A DNA stretch of 24,480 nt, taken from CAZXDS01 sp964639525 (GTDB lineage: Bacteria > Bacteroidota > Ignavibacteria > Ignavibacteriales > Melioribacteraceae). Position 1 is the first letter of the stretch, and the number at the start of each line of letters is the position of its first letter. Of this stretch, positions 7,352 to 15,399 are shown piece by piece. The stretch is from assembly GCA_964639525.1 (NCBI GenBank), contig CAZXDS010000027.1:1-24480 (forward strand). Reading direction: 5' to 3'. The position numbers were made by a program, and so were the translations under genes. The notes beneath the pieces are model-generated. The model saw nothing but the letters and a program-made list of their open reading frames with translations, was not told where the DNA came from and did not search any database.

Positions 7352-9439
7352 ATGAAAAAGTATAAAATCAAAAATTTAAGCTGCGCTAATTGTGCATCTA
7401 AAATTGAAAACGGTGTGGCAAAGTTGGAAGAAGTAAATTTTGTATCCGTAAATTTTGCGAATTCTTCTATTCAAATAGATACTGACGATTTGGATAAAGT
7501 TAAAAAGAAAATAAAACAAATTGAAGCCGATGTTGAAATAATTGAAGACGAAAGTGAAACCGAAGAAGATGAATTTAACATAAAACGGGAATTGCTGAAA
7601 ATCTTTTTTGTAGTATCCATTCTTGTAACAGGAATTATTTACAAGGATTCTCTGCACAACACTCAATATAACTTTGCGGAATACCTTTTGTTCGTATCAA
7701 TTTATTTAATAAGCGGCTGGGGTGTATTGAAATCAGCCGGAATGAATATTATAAAAGGTCAAATATTCAACGAGCAATTTCTAATGTCAATTGCAACTCT
7801 GGGAGCATTTGCAATTCACGAAATGCCGGAAGCCGTTGCAGTTATGGTATTCTACAATGTTGGTGAATTTTTTCAGGACCTTGCTGTTAACCGTTCACGC
7901 AGATCGATTAAAAGTCTGTTGGAAATTCGACCCGACCACGCAAATCTTTTAATTAATGGAGACGTTAAAGAAATAGCACCCGAAGATGTAGCGATTGGCG
8001 ATAAAATACTAATTAAACCCGGCGAAAAAATTCCTTTGGACGGCGAAGTAATTGACGGTAATTCGATGCTCGATACGTCTGCACTTACCGGAGAATCGGT
8101 TCCCCGTTCCGTTAAAATAGGCGAAACCGTAATGGCGGGAATGATTAATAAATCAGGAACTTTAACAGTAAAAGTTGAGAAATTATTCGGGGAATCTTCA
8201 ATAGCAAAAATTTTGGACCTTGTTGAAAATGCAACATCAAAAAAGGCAAAGACTGAAAAATTTATTACGCAATTTGCGAAATATTATACGCCTGCTGTAG
8301 TTTTCGGTGCTCTTCTTGTAGCGGTTCTTCCACCTTTGCTTGTGTCGGGACAATTGTTTTCGGTCTGGATTTATCGCGCATTAATTATGCTGGTAGTTTC
8401 TTGTCCGTGTGCTTTGGTTATTAGTATTCCGCTTGGTTATTTCGGTGGAATCGGCGGTGCTTCACGCAAGGGAATTTTAGTGAAAGGCTCAAACTATTTA
8501 GATGCTCTGACAGCCGTTTCAACCGTTGTTTTTGATAAAACCGGAACGCTTACAAAAGGGGAATTCAAAGTTTCCGAAATAGTTTCAAAAAACGGATTTG
8601 ATAAAGCGGAAGTTTTATATTATGCTGCTTATGCCGAAGCAAATTCCAATCATCCGATTGCTCAATCAATTCTTGAAGCATACGAAAATAACGTAGAGCA
8701 AGCAAAAATTGGAACAGTAACCGAAATTGCCGGACACGGAATTGAAGCCGAAATTAACGGGAAAACCGTAATAGCCGGAAATGATAAACTGCTTCACAGT
8801 AAAAACATTAAACACGATAAATGCGATGTGGACGGAACTGTAGTTCATATTGCCGTAGATTCAAAGTATGCCGGTTACATTGTAATTTCGGATACCGTAA
8901 AAGAAGACGCTGCTTCGGCTATTAAGAATTTGAAAAATCTCGGCGTAAAAAAAATAGTTATGCTTACAGGCGATAATTCTTTTGCAGCACAATTAATTGC
9001 CGAAAAGCTTAAAGTTGACGAAGTGTATGCGGAATTACTGCCTGAAGATAAAGTGCAATATATAGAGAAATTCATATTGGAATCCGGTAAAAATGAGAAG
9101 GTGGCTTTTGTAGGCGATGGAATAAACGATGCACCTGTTCTTGCCCGTGCAGATGTAGGAATAGCAATGGGTGCTCTCGGTTCCGATGCAGCAGTAGAAA
9201 CTGCCGATGTTGTACTGATGAACGATACTCTTTCAAGTGTTTCTACTTCAATTAGAATTGCAAAAAAAACAAGAAGAATTGTTTGGCAGAACATTATATT
9301 TGCACTAGGTGTTAAACTGTTGTTTATTGCACTTGCAGCCGTTGGAATAGCCACAATGTGGGAAGCGGTTTTCGGCGATATGGGAGTTGCCCTTATTGCA
9401 ATTCTTAATGCAACGCGCGTTTTAAAAATGGGAGAATAA
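7352..9439 (+). CDS. Zn/Cd/Pb-translocating P-type ATPase (ZntA/CadA type)
   Basis: 695 residues; ATP-driven export of soft divalent metals from the cytoplasm. One N-terminal heavy-metal-associated domain carries C11-A-N-C14. An acidic linker follows (EIIEDESETEEDEF), then the first TM bundle. The actuator motif is LTGES, the TM6 metal site C351-P-C353, and the phosphorylation site D395 in DKTGTLT. An HP motif (SNHPIAQS) and GDGINDAP at 588-595 complete the ATP-binding part. Late TM residues K655 and D676 (in FGDMG) match the P1B-2 class that handles Zn, Cd and Pb. AAGAG lies 8 nt before the ATG. The kinase gene follows 66 nt later, suggesting a shared transcript. Its last ~70 codons recur in the fragment at 18558-18776. 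Confidence 0.95.
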   Translation: MKKYKIKNLSCANCASKIENGVAKLEEVNFVSVNFANSSIQIDTDDLDKVKKKIKQIEADVEIIEDESETEEDEFNIKRELLKIFFVVSILVTGIIYKDSLHNTQYNFAEYLLFVSIYLISGWGVLKSAGMNIIKGQIFNEQFLMSIATLGAFAIHEMPEAVAVMVFYNVGEFFQDLAVNRSRRSIKSLLEIRPDHANLLINGDVKEIAPEDVAIGDKILIKPGEKIPLDGEVIDGNSMLDTSALTGESVPRSVKIGETVMAGMINKSGTLTVKVEKLFGESSIAKILDLVENATSKKAKTEKFITQFAKYYTPAVVFGALLVAVLPPLLVSGQLFSVWIYRALIMLVVSCPCALVISIPLGYFGGIGGASRKGILVKGSNYLDALTAVSTVVFDKTGTLTKGEFKVSEIVSKNGFDKAEVLYYAAYAEANSNHPIAQSILEAYENNVEQAKIGTVTEIAGHGIEAEINGKTVIAGNDKLLHSKNIKHDKCDVDGTVVHIAVDSKYAGYIVISDTVKEDAASAIKNLKNLGVKKIVMLTGDNSFAAQLIAEKLKVDEVYAELLPEDKVQYIEKFILESGKNEKVAFVGDGINDAPVLARADVGIAMGALGSDAAVETADVVLMNDTLSSVSTSIRIAKKTRRIVWQNIIFALGVKLLFIALAAVGIATMWEAVFGDMGVALIAILNATRVLKMGE

Positions 9440-9505
9440 TTATTGAGACGGGACAAAGATTTTACTGTATTCCCTGCTGTTATTTTTTTTATCAAAAAAT
9501 ATTAA

Positions 9506-11212
9506 ATGACTTTAAAAATTGATTTTGATGGGTTTATGATAAATAATAAATATCCAAAAATAATTTCACTAATTTCTTTTTTAATGATTCTGATACTCGG
9601 TTTATTCACTTATTTGAATTACAACAGAGAACGGGAATTAATGTTTAATAATCTAACGCAAGAAGGCTTGGCAATTAGCAATATAATGGAAACATTTGTC
9701 CGGCAAAATAAAAATGTAAATTTTGAGCAGATTCAAAATCTGTTTAAGTCTAGTGCTTGGGATACTTTGATAGAGCAAATCATATTGGTTGACGATTCCC
9801 TAACAGTTAAAGCAAATTCTGCTGGCGGAAAATCGGGTTGGAAATTAACAAACGTTAACATAAGAGGAATTAAAAAACTGCGAACAGATATTGTTAAATT
9901 TAATAATGTAAGCATATTTCGCCTTATTAAACCATTCTATTTAGATAATAAACAAATTGTTAACTTAAAAGACAGTTCAGCGGTTAGCCTTGGCGGAAAA
10001 ACTAAAATCGCAACTATTCCCTATTACATTTTAATTTCTTTTAATGCTGATGAATATGTATCAGCACGAAAAGAAGACTTGCTGAGAGCTTTTGGAAGCG
10101 GAATTTTACTTTTACTTCTTTTAATTACGTCAATCTATTTTATAACGGTCATTCAAAAATATAATTTGTTAAACCGTTCATTAATCAAAATGAAAAATTA
10201 TGCATTTAATGTTGTGGAAAGTATGCCGAACGGTTTGATTTCTATCGACAAAAATGGCGCAGTTCGGACAATAAATAAAAATGCAGTAAAATTATTGGGG
10301 CTTGTTGGTAAAAGAGTGAGAAATAAATTACTAACTGAATTACTTCCGGCATGTGAAGCAATAGAAACATTAGCATCCGGCAGGGAAATAAACAACGAAC
10401 AAATAATTTGTAATTTGGTAGATGGCAGAAGTATCCCCTTAAGTATAAAATCAAGAAACTTGTTTAATGAAACGAAGGAAGTAATAGGCACTGTTGTTAT
10501 CTTTAGTGATCTTAGAGAAATTAAAACACTTGAAAAGGAAATTGAAAGAACTCAAAGACTGGCAAGTATGGGTAGAATGGCTGCCGGTATTGCCCACGAA
10601 ATACGTAATCCGCTTAGTTCTATTAAAGGATTAGCTCAATATCTGCGTAACAAATTTGATGAGAAATCGCAGAGCCGTGAATATGCAACTGTGATGATAA
10701 ATGAAGTTGATAGACTCAATCGTGTAATACAGGATATGTTAAATTTTGCAAAACCACACGAACCGAAACTATTGCTAACAGATATAAAAGGAATTATCAA
10801 TCATTCATTAAAGTTGATTGAAACCGAATTGAAGAGAAAACAAGTTAATGTTATTCTGAAAAATGATAATTCGGAAAAGATAGCTCTTGCGGACGGAGAT
10901 TTATTAACTCAAGTATTTTTAAATTTATTTGCCAACGCCATAGATGCAATAGTTAATAAAGGACTGCTGCAGATCACTTTATCTGAAAAAGATAATTATG
11001 TTGTTATTGAAATATTAGATGATGGGAAAGGAATAGAAAGCGAGAATATTCCAAAAATATTTGATCCCTTTTTTACCTTAAAACAAAACGGCACTGGGTT
11101 GGGATTAGCAATAGTTTATCGCATAATAGAAAATCACAATGGTGAAATATTAGTAAACAGTAAAAAGGATAACGGAACAACTTTTATAATAAAATTACCA
11201 AAAAGCAATTAA
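9506..11212 (+). CDS. Membrane sensor histidine kinase, ZraS/NtrB-like
   Basis: 568 residues. TM1 lies at about 18-37, followed by a periplasmic sensor region of ~155 residues and TM2 at about 195-216. A PAS-like domain follows (about 230-340, VVESMPNGLISIDKNG). HisKA comes next with H364 in GIAHEIRNPLSSI, then a HATPase domain with the N box (NLFANAIDAI), DDGKGI and GTGLGLAIV. The layout matches kinases that pair with sigma54 activators. The regulator gene starts 3 nt after its stop. Its placement between a Zn/Cd ATPase and a ZraP-like gene suggests envelope metal or stress sensing. ATG 9506 is used; an in-frame ATG at 9536 is an alternative, and neither has a strong ribosome site. A diverged fragment of a homologous kinase is at 18826-18870. 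Confidence 0.93.
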   Translation: MTLKIDFDGFMINNKYPKIISLISFLMILILGLFTYLNYNRERELMFNNLTQEGLAISNIMETFVRQNKNVNFEQIQNLFKSSAWDTLIEQIILVDDSLTVKANSAGGKSGWKLTNVNIRGIKKLRTDIVKFNNVSIFRLIKPFYLDNKQIVNLKDSSAVSLGGKTKIATIPYYILISFNADEYVSARKEDLLRAFGSGILLLLLLITSIYFITVIQKYNLLNRSLIKMKNYAFNVVESMPNGLISIDKNGAVRTINKNAVKLLGLVGKRVRNKLLTELLPACEAIETLASGREINNEQIICNLVDGRSIPLSIKSRNLFNETKEVIGTVVIFSDLREIKTLEKEIERTQRLASMGRMAAGIAHEIRNPLSSIKGLAQYLRNKFDEKSQSREYATVMINEVDRLNRVIQDMLNFAKPHEPKLLLTDIKGIINHSLKLIETELKRKQVNVILKNDNSEKIALADGDLLTQVFLNLFANAIDAIVNKGLLQITLSEKDNYVVIEILDDGKGIESENIPKIFDPFFTLKQNGTGLGLAIVYRIIENHNGEILVNSKKDNGTTFIIKLPKSN

Positions 11213-11215
11213 ATT

Positions 11216-12583
11216 ATGAATAACAAAAAGAAAAGAATACTGATAGTTGACGACGATACGGCACACCGATTAATGATTAAAGCAAACATGCTTGAAAAGG
11301 ATTACGATATTTTTGAAGCTGAAGATGGAGGTGAAGCTATTGAACTTGTGGAAAAGGATTTTTTTGATCTCATAATTATGGATATAAAAATGAAAAAAGT
11401 TGACGGTATTACCGCCCTCAAAAAGATCAAAGAAATAAGCCCGTCAATTCCAATAATGATAATGACTGCATATTCTTCTGTGCAAACTGCTGTAGAAGCT
11501 CTTAAACTTGGGGCAACTGAATATTTTGTAAAACCGTTGGATATGGAAACTGTTTGCCATTCGGTAGAAAAAACTTTTAACTATTTAATGCTGCAGAAAG
11601 AGAACAAAACATTAAAAGAGCAGTTAAATAGAAATTTTGAAATATCTTCAATTATCGGCAAAAGTAAAGCTATGCTAAGATTATTTGAAACGCTTGCTTT
11701 ATCTGCTCCAAGTGATGCTACAATCTTAATACTTGGTGAAAGCGGAACAGGAAAGGAATTGATTGCAAATGCTGTTTATCAAAATAGCAATAGAAAAGAG
11801 AAACCTTTTATAAAAATAAATTGTGCAGCTTTACCCGAAAACTTATTGGAAAGCGAATTGTTCGGACACGAGAAAGGCGCCTTTACAGGAGCAGTTACAA
11901 AAAGAGAAGGACGGTTTGAGTTAGCTAATGGCGGAACATTATTTCTTGATGAAATCGGAGATATGACACTTGCTACCCAAGCTAAGGTTCTACGAGTTTT
12001 GCAGGAAGGCGAATTTGAGCGTTTAGGCGGAGAAAAAACAGTTAAGGTTGATGTTCGTATTATTGCAGCTACGAATAAATATCTTGAAAAGGAAGTGGAA
12101 GAAGGTAATTTCCGTAAGGACCTTTTTTTTAGATTAAGCGTTGTGCCAATTACTTTACCGGCTTTAAGAGAAAGAAAACAAGATATAACATTATTGGCAG
12201 AGTTCTTTTTGAAAAAATATGCTGAAAAAAACAGTAGAATAATTAAAGGATTTACTCCGGCTGCTCTTGATAAACTAATGCGATATGATTGGCCTGGAAA
12301 TGTGAGAGAATTGGAGAACGTAATAGAAAGAACTGTTATAATGTCTTTTGATCAATTGATTAAACCCGAAACTCTTCCCGATTTTGCAAATGCAACAACC
12401 GCACCGGTTATTGAACGGGAACCGGTACTTCAGTCCGGTCGTTCTATAAAGGATGTTGAAAAAGAATTAATTTTGAAAACACTTGAAAGCACTGATAACA
12501 ATATAACCCGTGCAGCAGAATTACTCGGTATTTCAAGAAGAACATTGCATAATAAAATTAATGAATACAAAATAGAAATGTAA
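11216..12583 (+). CDS. Sigma54-dependent response regulator, ZraR/NtrC-like
   Basis: 455 residues in the classic three-domain order. The receiver domain is at 1-120, with the acidic pocket at 12-14 and phospho-acceptor D56 in LIIMDIKM. The AAA+ domain has Walker A GESGTGKE (174-181), the sigma54-contacting loop GAFTGA (221-226) and Walker B TLFLDE (241-246). The C-terminus is a Fis-type helix-turn-helix (ITRAAELLGISRRTLHNK). When phosphorylated it should oligomerise on upstream enhancers and open sigma54 promoters. Two such promoters with candidate enhancer palindromes begin within 300-560 nt downstream (12857 minus, 13127 plus), making them its likely targets. It is co-transcribed with the kinase (3-nt gap). 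Confidence 0.95.
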   Translation: MNNKKKRILIVDDDTAHRLMIKANMLEKDYDIFEAEDGGEAIELVEKDFFDLIIMDIKMKKVDGITALKKIKEISPSIPIMIMTAYSSVQTAVEALKLGATEYFVKPLDMETVCHSVEKTFNYLMLQKENKTLKEQLNRNFEISSIIGKSKAMLRLFETLALSAPSDATILILGESGTGKELIANAVYQNSNRKEKPFIKINCAALPENLLESELFGHEKGAFTGAVTKREGRFELANGGTLFLDEIGDMTLATQAKVLRVLQEGEFERLGGEKTVKVDVRIIAATNKYLEKEVEEGNFRKDLFFRLSVVPITLPALRERKQDITLLAEFFLKKYAEKNSRIIKGFTPAALDKLMRYDWPGNVRELENVIERTVIMSFDQLIKPETLPDFANATTAPVIEREPVLQSGRSIKDVEKELILKTLESTDNNITRAAELLGISRRTLHNKINEYKIEM

Positions 12584-12681
12584 AATCATCTTTATGAATA
12601 ATATTGTTAATTCTTAATAACTATATTGCATGACAAACAAACACAGCTAACTTCCTACGGAAGAAAATTGCTTTATTCATT

Positions 12682-12810
12682 CTATAAGAAATATACCGCC
12701 ATACCAATAACAACCGTAACAGAAAGGATTCCTACCCACTTCAATAAAAGTTTTAATAACCCAACGAAAAATGCAATAACTAAGACCGGGAAAAAAATCA
12801 TAAAAATCAT
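12682..12810 (-). CDS. 42-residue hydrophobic membrane protein under a sigma54 promoter
   Basis: Not recognised as a known family. On the minus strand ATG (12808-12810) is preceded 7 nt upstream by a perfect AAAGGAG ribosome site. The frame runs 42 codons to TAG at 12682-12684. The product begins MIFMIFFPVLVIAFF, has a short central K-LLL-KW patch, and ends VTVVIGMAVYFL. That reads as two short membrane segments or one hairpin, with a positive centre. A near-consensus -24/-12 sigma54 promoter lies about 36 nt upstream of the ATG. This gives an independent promoter, ribosome site and stop, and is the reason for calling it. The longer overlapping frames here are less convincing. A small stress-induced membrane peptide is the natural guess; its function is unknown. 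Confidence 0.7.
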   Translation of the reverse strand: MIFMIFFPVLVIAFFVGLLKLLLKWVGILSVTVVIGMAVYFL

Positions 12811-12817
12811 TTTGAAT

Positions 12818-12824
12818 CTCCTTT
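12818..12824 (-). promoter_or_regulatory. Ribosome binding site of the 42-residue ORF
   Basis: AAAGGAG on the minus strand, 7 nt before ATG 12810. It matches the anti-Shine-Dalgarno closely and fixes the start of the small protein. Neighbouring cluster genes have similarly strong sites (AAAGGAG before the ATG at 13568). Confidence 0.7.
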
Positions 12825-12856
12825 AATTTGAATTTAATAACAATTACCATCAATAA

Positions 12857-12872
12857 AGCAAGATGTATGCCA
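12857..12872 (-). promoter_or_regulatory. Sigma54 (-24/-12) promoter, leftward
   Basis: The minus strand reads TGGCATACATCTTGCT, against the consensus TGGCACG-N4-TTGC(A/T). The invariant GG (12871-12870) and GC (12859-12858) are exactly 12 bases apart, first G to first G. The predicted transcription start, near 12846, gives a leader of about 36 nt to the small ORF at 12810. Confidence 0.8.
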
Positions 12873-12952
12873 CAAGCCAAAACTCGAATGGAACTTGTTA
12901 TAACAGTTATAATATCACTTTTCTTAGTGCGGCAGAAAGTACATGAATAGCA

Positions 12953-13010
12953 GTGAGAAAATATTTCACACTTTTTTTTATTAAAACTAATTACTGTGAA
13001 AATATTGCAC
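12953..13010. promoter_or_regulatory. Two candidate enhancer palindromes for the ZraR-like activator
   Basis: Two related inverted repeats are present: GTGAGAAAATATTTCAC at 12953-12969 and GTGAAAATATTGCAC at 12996-13010. Both follow GTGA-AT-rich-(T/G)CAC and sit between the divergent sigma54 promoters. They lie about 115-160 nt from the leftward start and 150-190 nt from the rightward one, normal enhancer distances. A looser CACT...AGTG pair lies at about 12916-12929. That they bind this regulator is inference. Confidence 0.5.
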
Positions 13011-13079
13011 ACACACACCCAAACACAATTTCCAACTTTTAGTTTCCAAGATCATTTTATAACCAGTAACCTCATTTTT

Positions 13080-13095
13080 GCACAAAAATAAGCAC
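13080..13095. promoter_or_regulatory. Third candidate activator palindrome
   Basis: GCACAAAAATAAGCAC has GTGC/GCAC half-sites around an AT core, like the two palindromes at 12953-13010. It is centred about 66 nt upstream of the predicted rightward start, closer than is usual for a sigma54 enhancer. Confidence 0.35.
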
Positions 13096-13126
13096 ATTAC
13101 TTCGCTTGCTTTATCCAATAATAATC

Positions 13127-13143
13127 TTGGCACGCATTCTGCT
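13127..13143 (+). promoter_or_regulatory. Sigma54 (-24/-12) promoter, rightward
   Basis: TTGGCACGCATTCTGCT contains a perfect -24 block (TTGGCACG) and a CTGC -12 block. GG at 13129 and GC at 13141 are 12 bases apart. The transcription start is expected near 13154, about 36 nt before ATG 13190. It should drive the zinc-ribbon gene and the ZraP-like gene behind it. Confidence 0.88.
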
Positions 13144-13189
13144 TTGTGATGTGAAAAAGAAAGCACGACAATTAAAAGAGGAAAATCAG

Positions 13190-13525
13190 ATGAGCTGCAA
13201 CGGATGGTATTTAGGATATGGAAACTACTGGCATTGGGGAAATTTTGTTATTCCAATATTAATATTTGCTTTAATACTATGGCTAATTTACCGGCTAACC
13301 GCGAATAATCTAACTCGTAAAACTATTAGTGGTTCATTTGCTGCAAATAACTTTGTAGGCATAAACAAGGAACAGAAGTGCCCGAATTGTAAAGCGGAAA
13401 TTGAAACAGCTTTTTTAAGATGCCCTGAATGTAACTATCAGCTAAAGGATAACTGCCCGACTTGCGGTAAAATAGTAAAAACAAGCTGGAGTGTTTGTCC
13501 CTATTGCGAAACAAAAATTAAATAA
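13190..13525 (+). CDS. Membrane-anchored double zinc-ribbon protein
   Basis: 111 residues. A Trp/Tyr-rich start (MSCNGWYLGYGNYWHWG) leads into one TM helix (about residues 19-38). A C-terminal double zinc ribbon follows with four CxxC knuckles: CPNC, CPEC, CPTC and CPYC. ATG 13190 is chosen because AGAGG lies 8 nt upstream at 13177-13181. The frame extends upstream to ATG 13106, but that start precedes the sigma54 promoter and so cannot be on its transcript. It is first in the sigma54-driven unit, 42 nt before the ZraP-like gene. The ribbons could sense or buffer zinc, or bind protein or RNA. The biochemical role is unknown. Confidence 0.85.
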   Translation: MSCNGWYLGYGNYWHWGNFVIPILIFALILWLIYRLTANNLTRKTISGSFAANNFVGINKEQKCPNCKAEIETAFLRCPECNYQLKDNCPTCGKIVKTSWSVCPYCETKIK

Positions 13526-13567
13526 AATATCAAACTAATAATTATTAAACAATAAAAGGAGTAGGTT

Positions 13568-14113
13568 ATGTTAAACAAAAAGAAATATTTATTCACAGCA
13601 ACAATCACCGTTTTAAGTTTGCTATTTGCAATTACAACCTTACAAGCACAAGGATATTGGGATCGTGGTTGCGATTATAATGACATTGGTTGGTGGAACA
13701 ATAACGTTCCAAGTCAATATTCATATTCTTCTGAACAAATGAAAGAAATGAACGACATACGTTCTAAATACGATCAGAAAATAGTCCCATTACAGAATAA
13801 ACTTCGAAATGAAAGAATAGCGTTAAGAGATTTGAGAAATAGTTCAAATTACGATGCTGATAAAGCTTCGGAATACAGAAAGAATATTCAAGATATTGAA
13901 AGTCAAATTTATAACTATCGAATTGATGCAAGGAATGATATGTCCACATTATTGACCGATGTTCAGAAACAATATTTTAATAATTCCTCTACAGGATATT
14001 GGAATAACTTCTATGACCGGTGTGGTTGGGATTATGACAATATGAGTTATGATTATGGAAATAATAGGGATAATCGCGGAATGAACGGAAGAATGGGCAG
14101 AGGCTGCTGGTAA
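13568..14113 (+). CDS. ZraP/Spy-like periplasmic metal-associated protein
   Basis: 181 residues. A signal peptide (about 1-28, KKKYLFTATITVLSLLFAIT ending LQAQ) directs export. The mature part is a long helical segment with the pattern of heavy-metal-resistance / LTXXQ proteins: SSEQMKEMNDIRSKYDQKI, PLQNKLRNE, then LTDVQKQYF. The C-terminal tail is rich in Asn, Tyr, Gly and Arg. Three cysteines (GC near the mature N-terminus, RCGW and a final GCW) could bind metal; the mature protein has no histidine. ZraP in enterobacteria is a zinc-binding chaperone controlled by ZraSR, and this gene lies in a sigma54 unit beside such a pair. AAAGGAG precedes the ATG. Confidence 0.85.
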   Translation: MLNKKKYLFTATITVLSLLFAITTLQAQGYWDRGCDYNDIGWWNNNVPSQYSYSSEQMKEMNDIRSKYDQKIVPLQNKLRNERIALRDLRNSSNYDADKASEYRKNIQDIESQIYNYRIDARNDMSTLLTDVQKQYFNNSSTGYWNNFYDRCGWDYDNMSYDYGNNRDNRGMNGRMGRGCW

Positions 14114-14124
14114 AATCTTTGTTT

Positions 14125-14147
14125 GGGACATCAATATTTGGTGTCCC
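14125..14147 (+). terminator. Hairpin after the ZraP-like gene, probable terminator
   Basis: GGGACATCAA / TTGGTGTCCC pairs over 10 bp with one G-T wobble and a 3-nt loop, 12 nt after the stop. There is no clean T run, so termination may be partial and read-through to the paralogue possible. Confidence 0.5.
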
Positions 14148-14266
14148 ATTCCAATAAAAAGTTTAGTAACGGGGAATAATATTATCATGAATTGTCAATT
14201 AGCGTTGCACTGATTTTTCAAAAAAAAAGAATCTGAAACAAATTAAAAAAGATAGGAGAACTTATC

Positions 14267-14740
14267 ATGAGACAAAGAAAAGAAACAATTACTGCACAAG
14301 AATATATGTATGATAATTATGATGGTTTCGGTATGAATTGGTGGAACACAAACTTACCGTCACAATACAAATTCGCAGCAAATCAAATTGTTGAACTGAA
14401 TGAATACCTCGTAGATTTTGATTTTAAGATTTTTCCTCTGTTGGAAGAACTACGTGCGTTACAAATGAAATATAAGAGTTATATAAACAGCAATAATGCG
14501 GAATTTGCAAAGATAAAACATTACTATAATCAAGTTAGAGATATACAAAAAAAGATAATTGATATTAGCTTAGACGCAAGGGAAGAAATGAGTGGTATCT
14601 TAACAGAAAATCAGCAGAAATATTTCAATGGCTCAAGGGCTGACTGGTGGAATGATTTCTATAATAGATGTGGCTGGAATAATAAAGATATGAAGTATTC
14701 CCCAGATTATTATGGATATGATGGGATATCCGGTAATTGA
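14267..14740 (+). CDS. ZraP/Spy-like paralogue lacking a signal-peptide core
   Basis: 157 residues, clearly paralogous to the protein at 13568. Shared landmarks in the same order are WW.NNxPSQY / WWNTNLPSQY, a long helical middle, DAR(N/E)(D/E)MS, LT..QQKYFN and (Y/W)WNxFYxRCGW. The N-terminus MRQRKETITAQ jumps from the charged start straight to what looks like a cleavage site (TAQ-E), without the hydrophobic core. The frame upstream closes at a TGA, and no alternative start restores it. A good AGGAG site precedes ATG 14267. Either it is retained in the cytoplasm or it is a recent loss-of-function deletion. It keeps one Cys (RCGW) of the paralogue's three. Confidence 0.75.
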   Translation: MRQRKETITAQEYMYDNYDGFGMNWWNTNLPSQYKFAANQIVELNEYLVDFDFKIFPLLEELRALQMKYKSYINSNNAEFAKIKHYYNQVRDIQKKIIDISLDAREEMSGILTENQQKYFNGSRADWWNDFYNRCGWNNKDMKYSPDYYGYDGISGN

Positions 14741-14865
14741 GCCTGCAGCTGATTAAACCATTTCTCGGAGTAACAATAAATTATAACCAACTTAGTTAAA
14801 CTTAAAATATGTATCAATTTTCAAAAAAACACCAGAATCAAATAAGAAATTATTAGGAGAAAACA

Positions 14866-15351
14866 ATGAATAAATATAATATCACACCTTTTCTTTTTAT
14901 GCTTGTTTTATTAGGAAGTTACTCTTTACATGCACAAAATCATCAAATCTTGATGAAAAAAATGCTTGATTCTTATCAAACTATTGGAAAAACTCTATCA
15001 CATGGTTCAACAAAAGGGATTTCGCTTGAAGCGAAGAAAATATTATCAAACACAATAGAATTAAAATCCGATGTACCGAAAGAAAAAGCAAAACAATTTA
15101 ATATGTTAATGAGTAGAATAATGAGGCATACACAATCGTTACTTAATGAAAATGAAATAAAATTATTGCGTGATAAATATGATCTTTTAAGTCATGATAT
15201 GTTAGGTTATTTAAATACTTTCGATTCTCCAAGGGAATATTTCATGTATGCATGTACCGGCGACTTAATGCACTGGATTCAGCAAGGGAAAAAGCAAAAT
15301 GACCCCTATTGTGATAATCCATGCGGTAAAATTATAAGCGTTATTAAATAA
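14866..15351 (+). CDS. Secreted DUF3347-like protein
   Basis: 161 residues. The signal peptide is about 1-23 (ITPFLFMLVLLGSYSLHAQ). The mature part is helical and ends in YACTGDLMHWIQQGKKQNDP followed by YCDNPCG. That order resembles the end of DUF3347 domains, where a Cys-bearing segment, a W(L/I) motif, NPY/DPY and a terminal CG are conserved. DUF3347 is often fused or linked to copper and other metal efflux proteins, so a periplasmic metal-binding role is plausible. The match is partial: the usual CPM is replaced by ACTGD. TTAGGAG lies upstream of the ATG. It probably belongs to the metal-response cluster. Confidence 0.65.
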   Translation: MNKYNITPFLFMLVLLGSYSLHAQNHQILMKKMLDSYQTIGKTLSHGSTKGISLEAKKILSNTIELKSDVPKEKAKQFNMLMSRIMRHTQSLLNENEIKLLRDKYDLLSHDMLGYLNTFDSPREYFMYACTGDLMHWIQQGKKQNDPYCDNPCGKIISVIK

Positions 15352-15399
15352 ATATTTGTTTTTAGCAAAAACGTTGAAAAAAAATTTTATGGAAATATT

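Noticed and set aside
8875..9495. 206-codon minus-strand frame opposite the ATPase gene
   Set aside because: Antisense to conserved ATPase motifs; the composition is that of a codon-bias shadow.
12626..13018. Frames of 66 codons (plus, 12626-12826) and 113 codons (minus, 12677-13018)
   Set aside because: Neither has a ribosome site. The minus frame runs through the candidate enhancer sites and the leftward promoter, and its product looks random; the 42-codon frame fits the signals better.
13106..13189. Longer N-terminus for the zinc-ribbon gene from ATG 13106
   Set aside because: The sigma54 promoter at 13127-13143 lies inside this extension, and ATG 13190 has its own well-spaced AGAGG site.
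14190..14225. Possible sigma54 promoter before the ZraP paralogue (TTGTCAATTAGCGTTGCAC)
   Set aside because: The -12 part (TTGCA) is good, but 12 bases upstream the invariant GG is missing.
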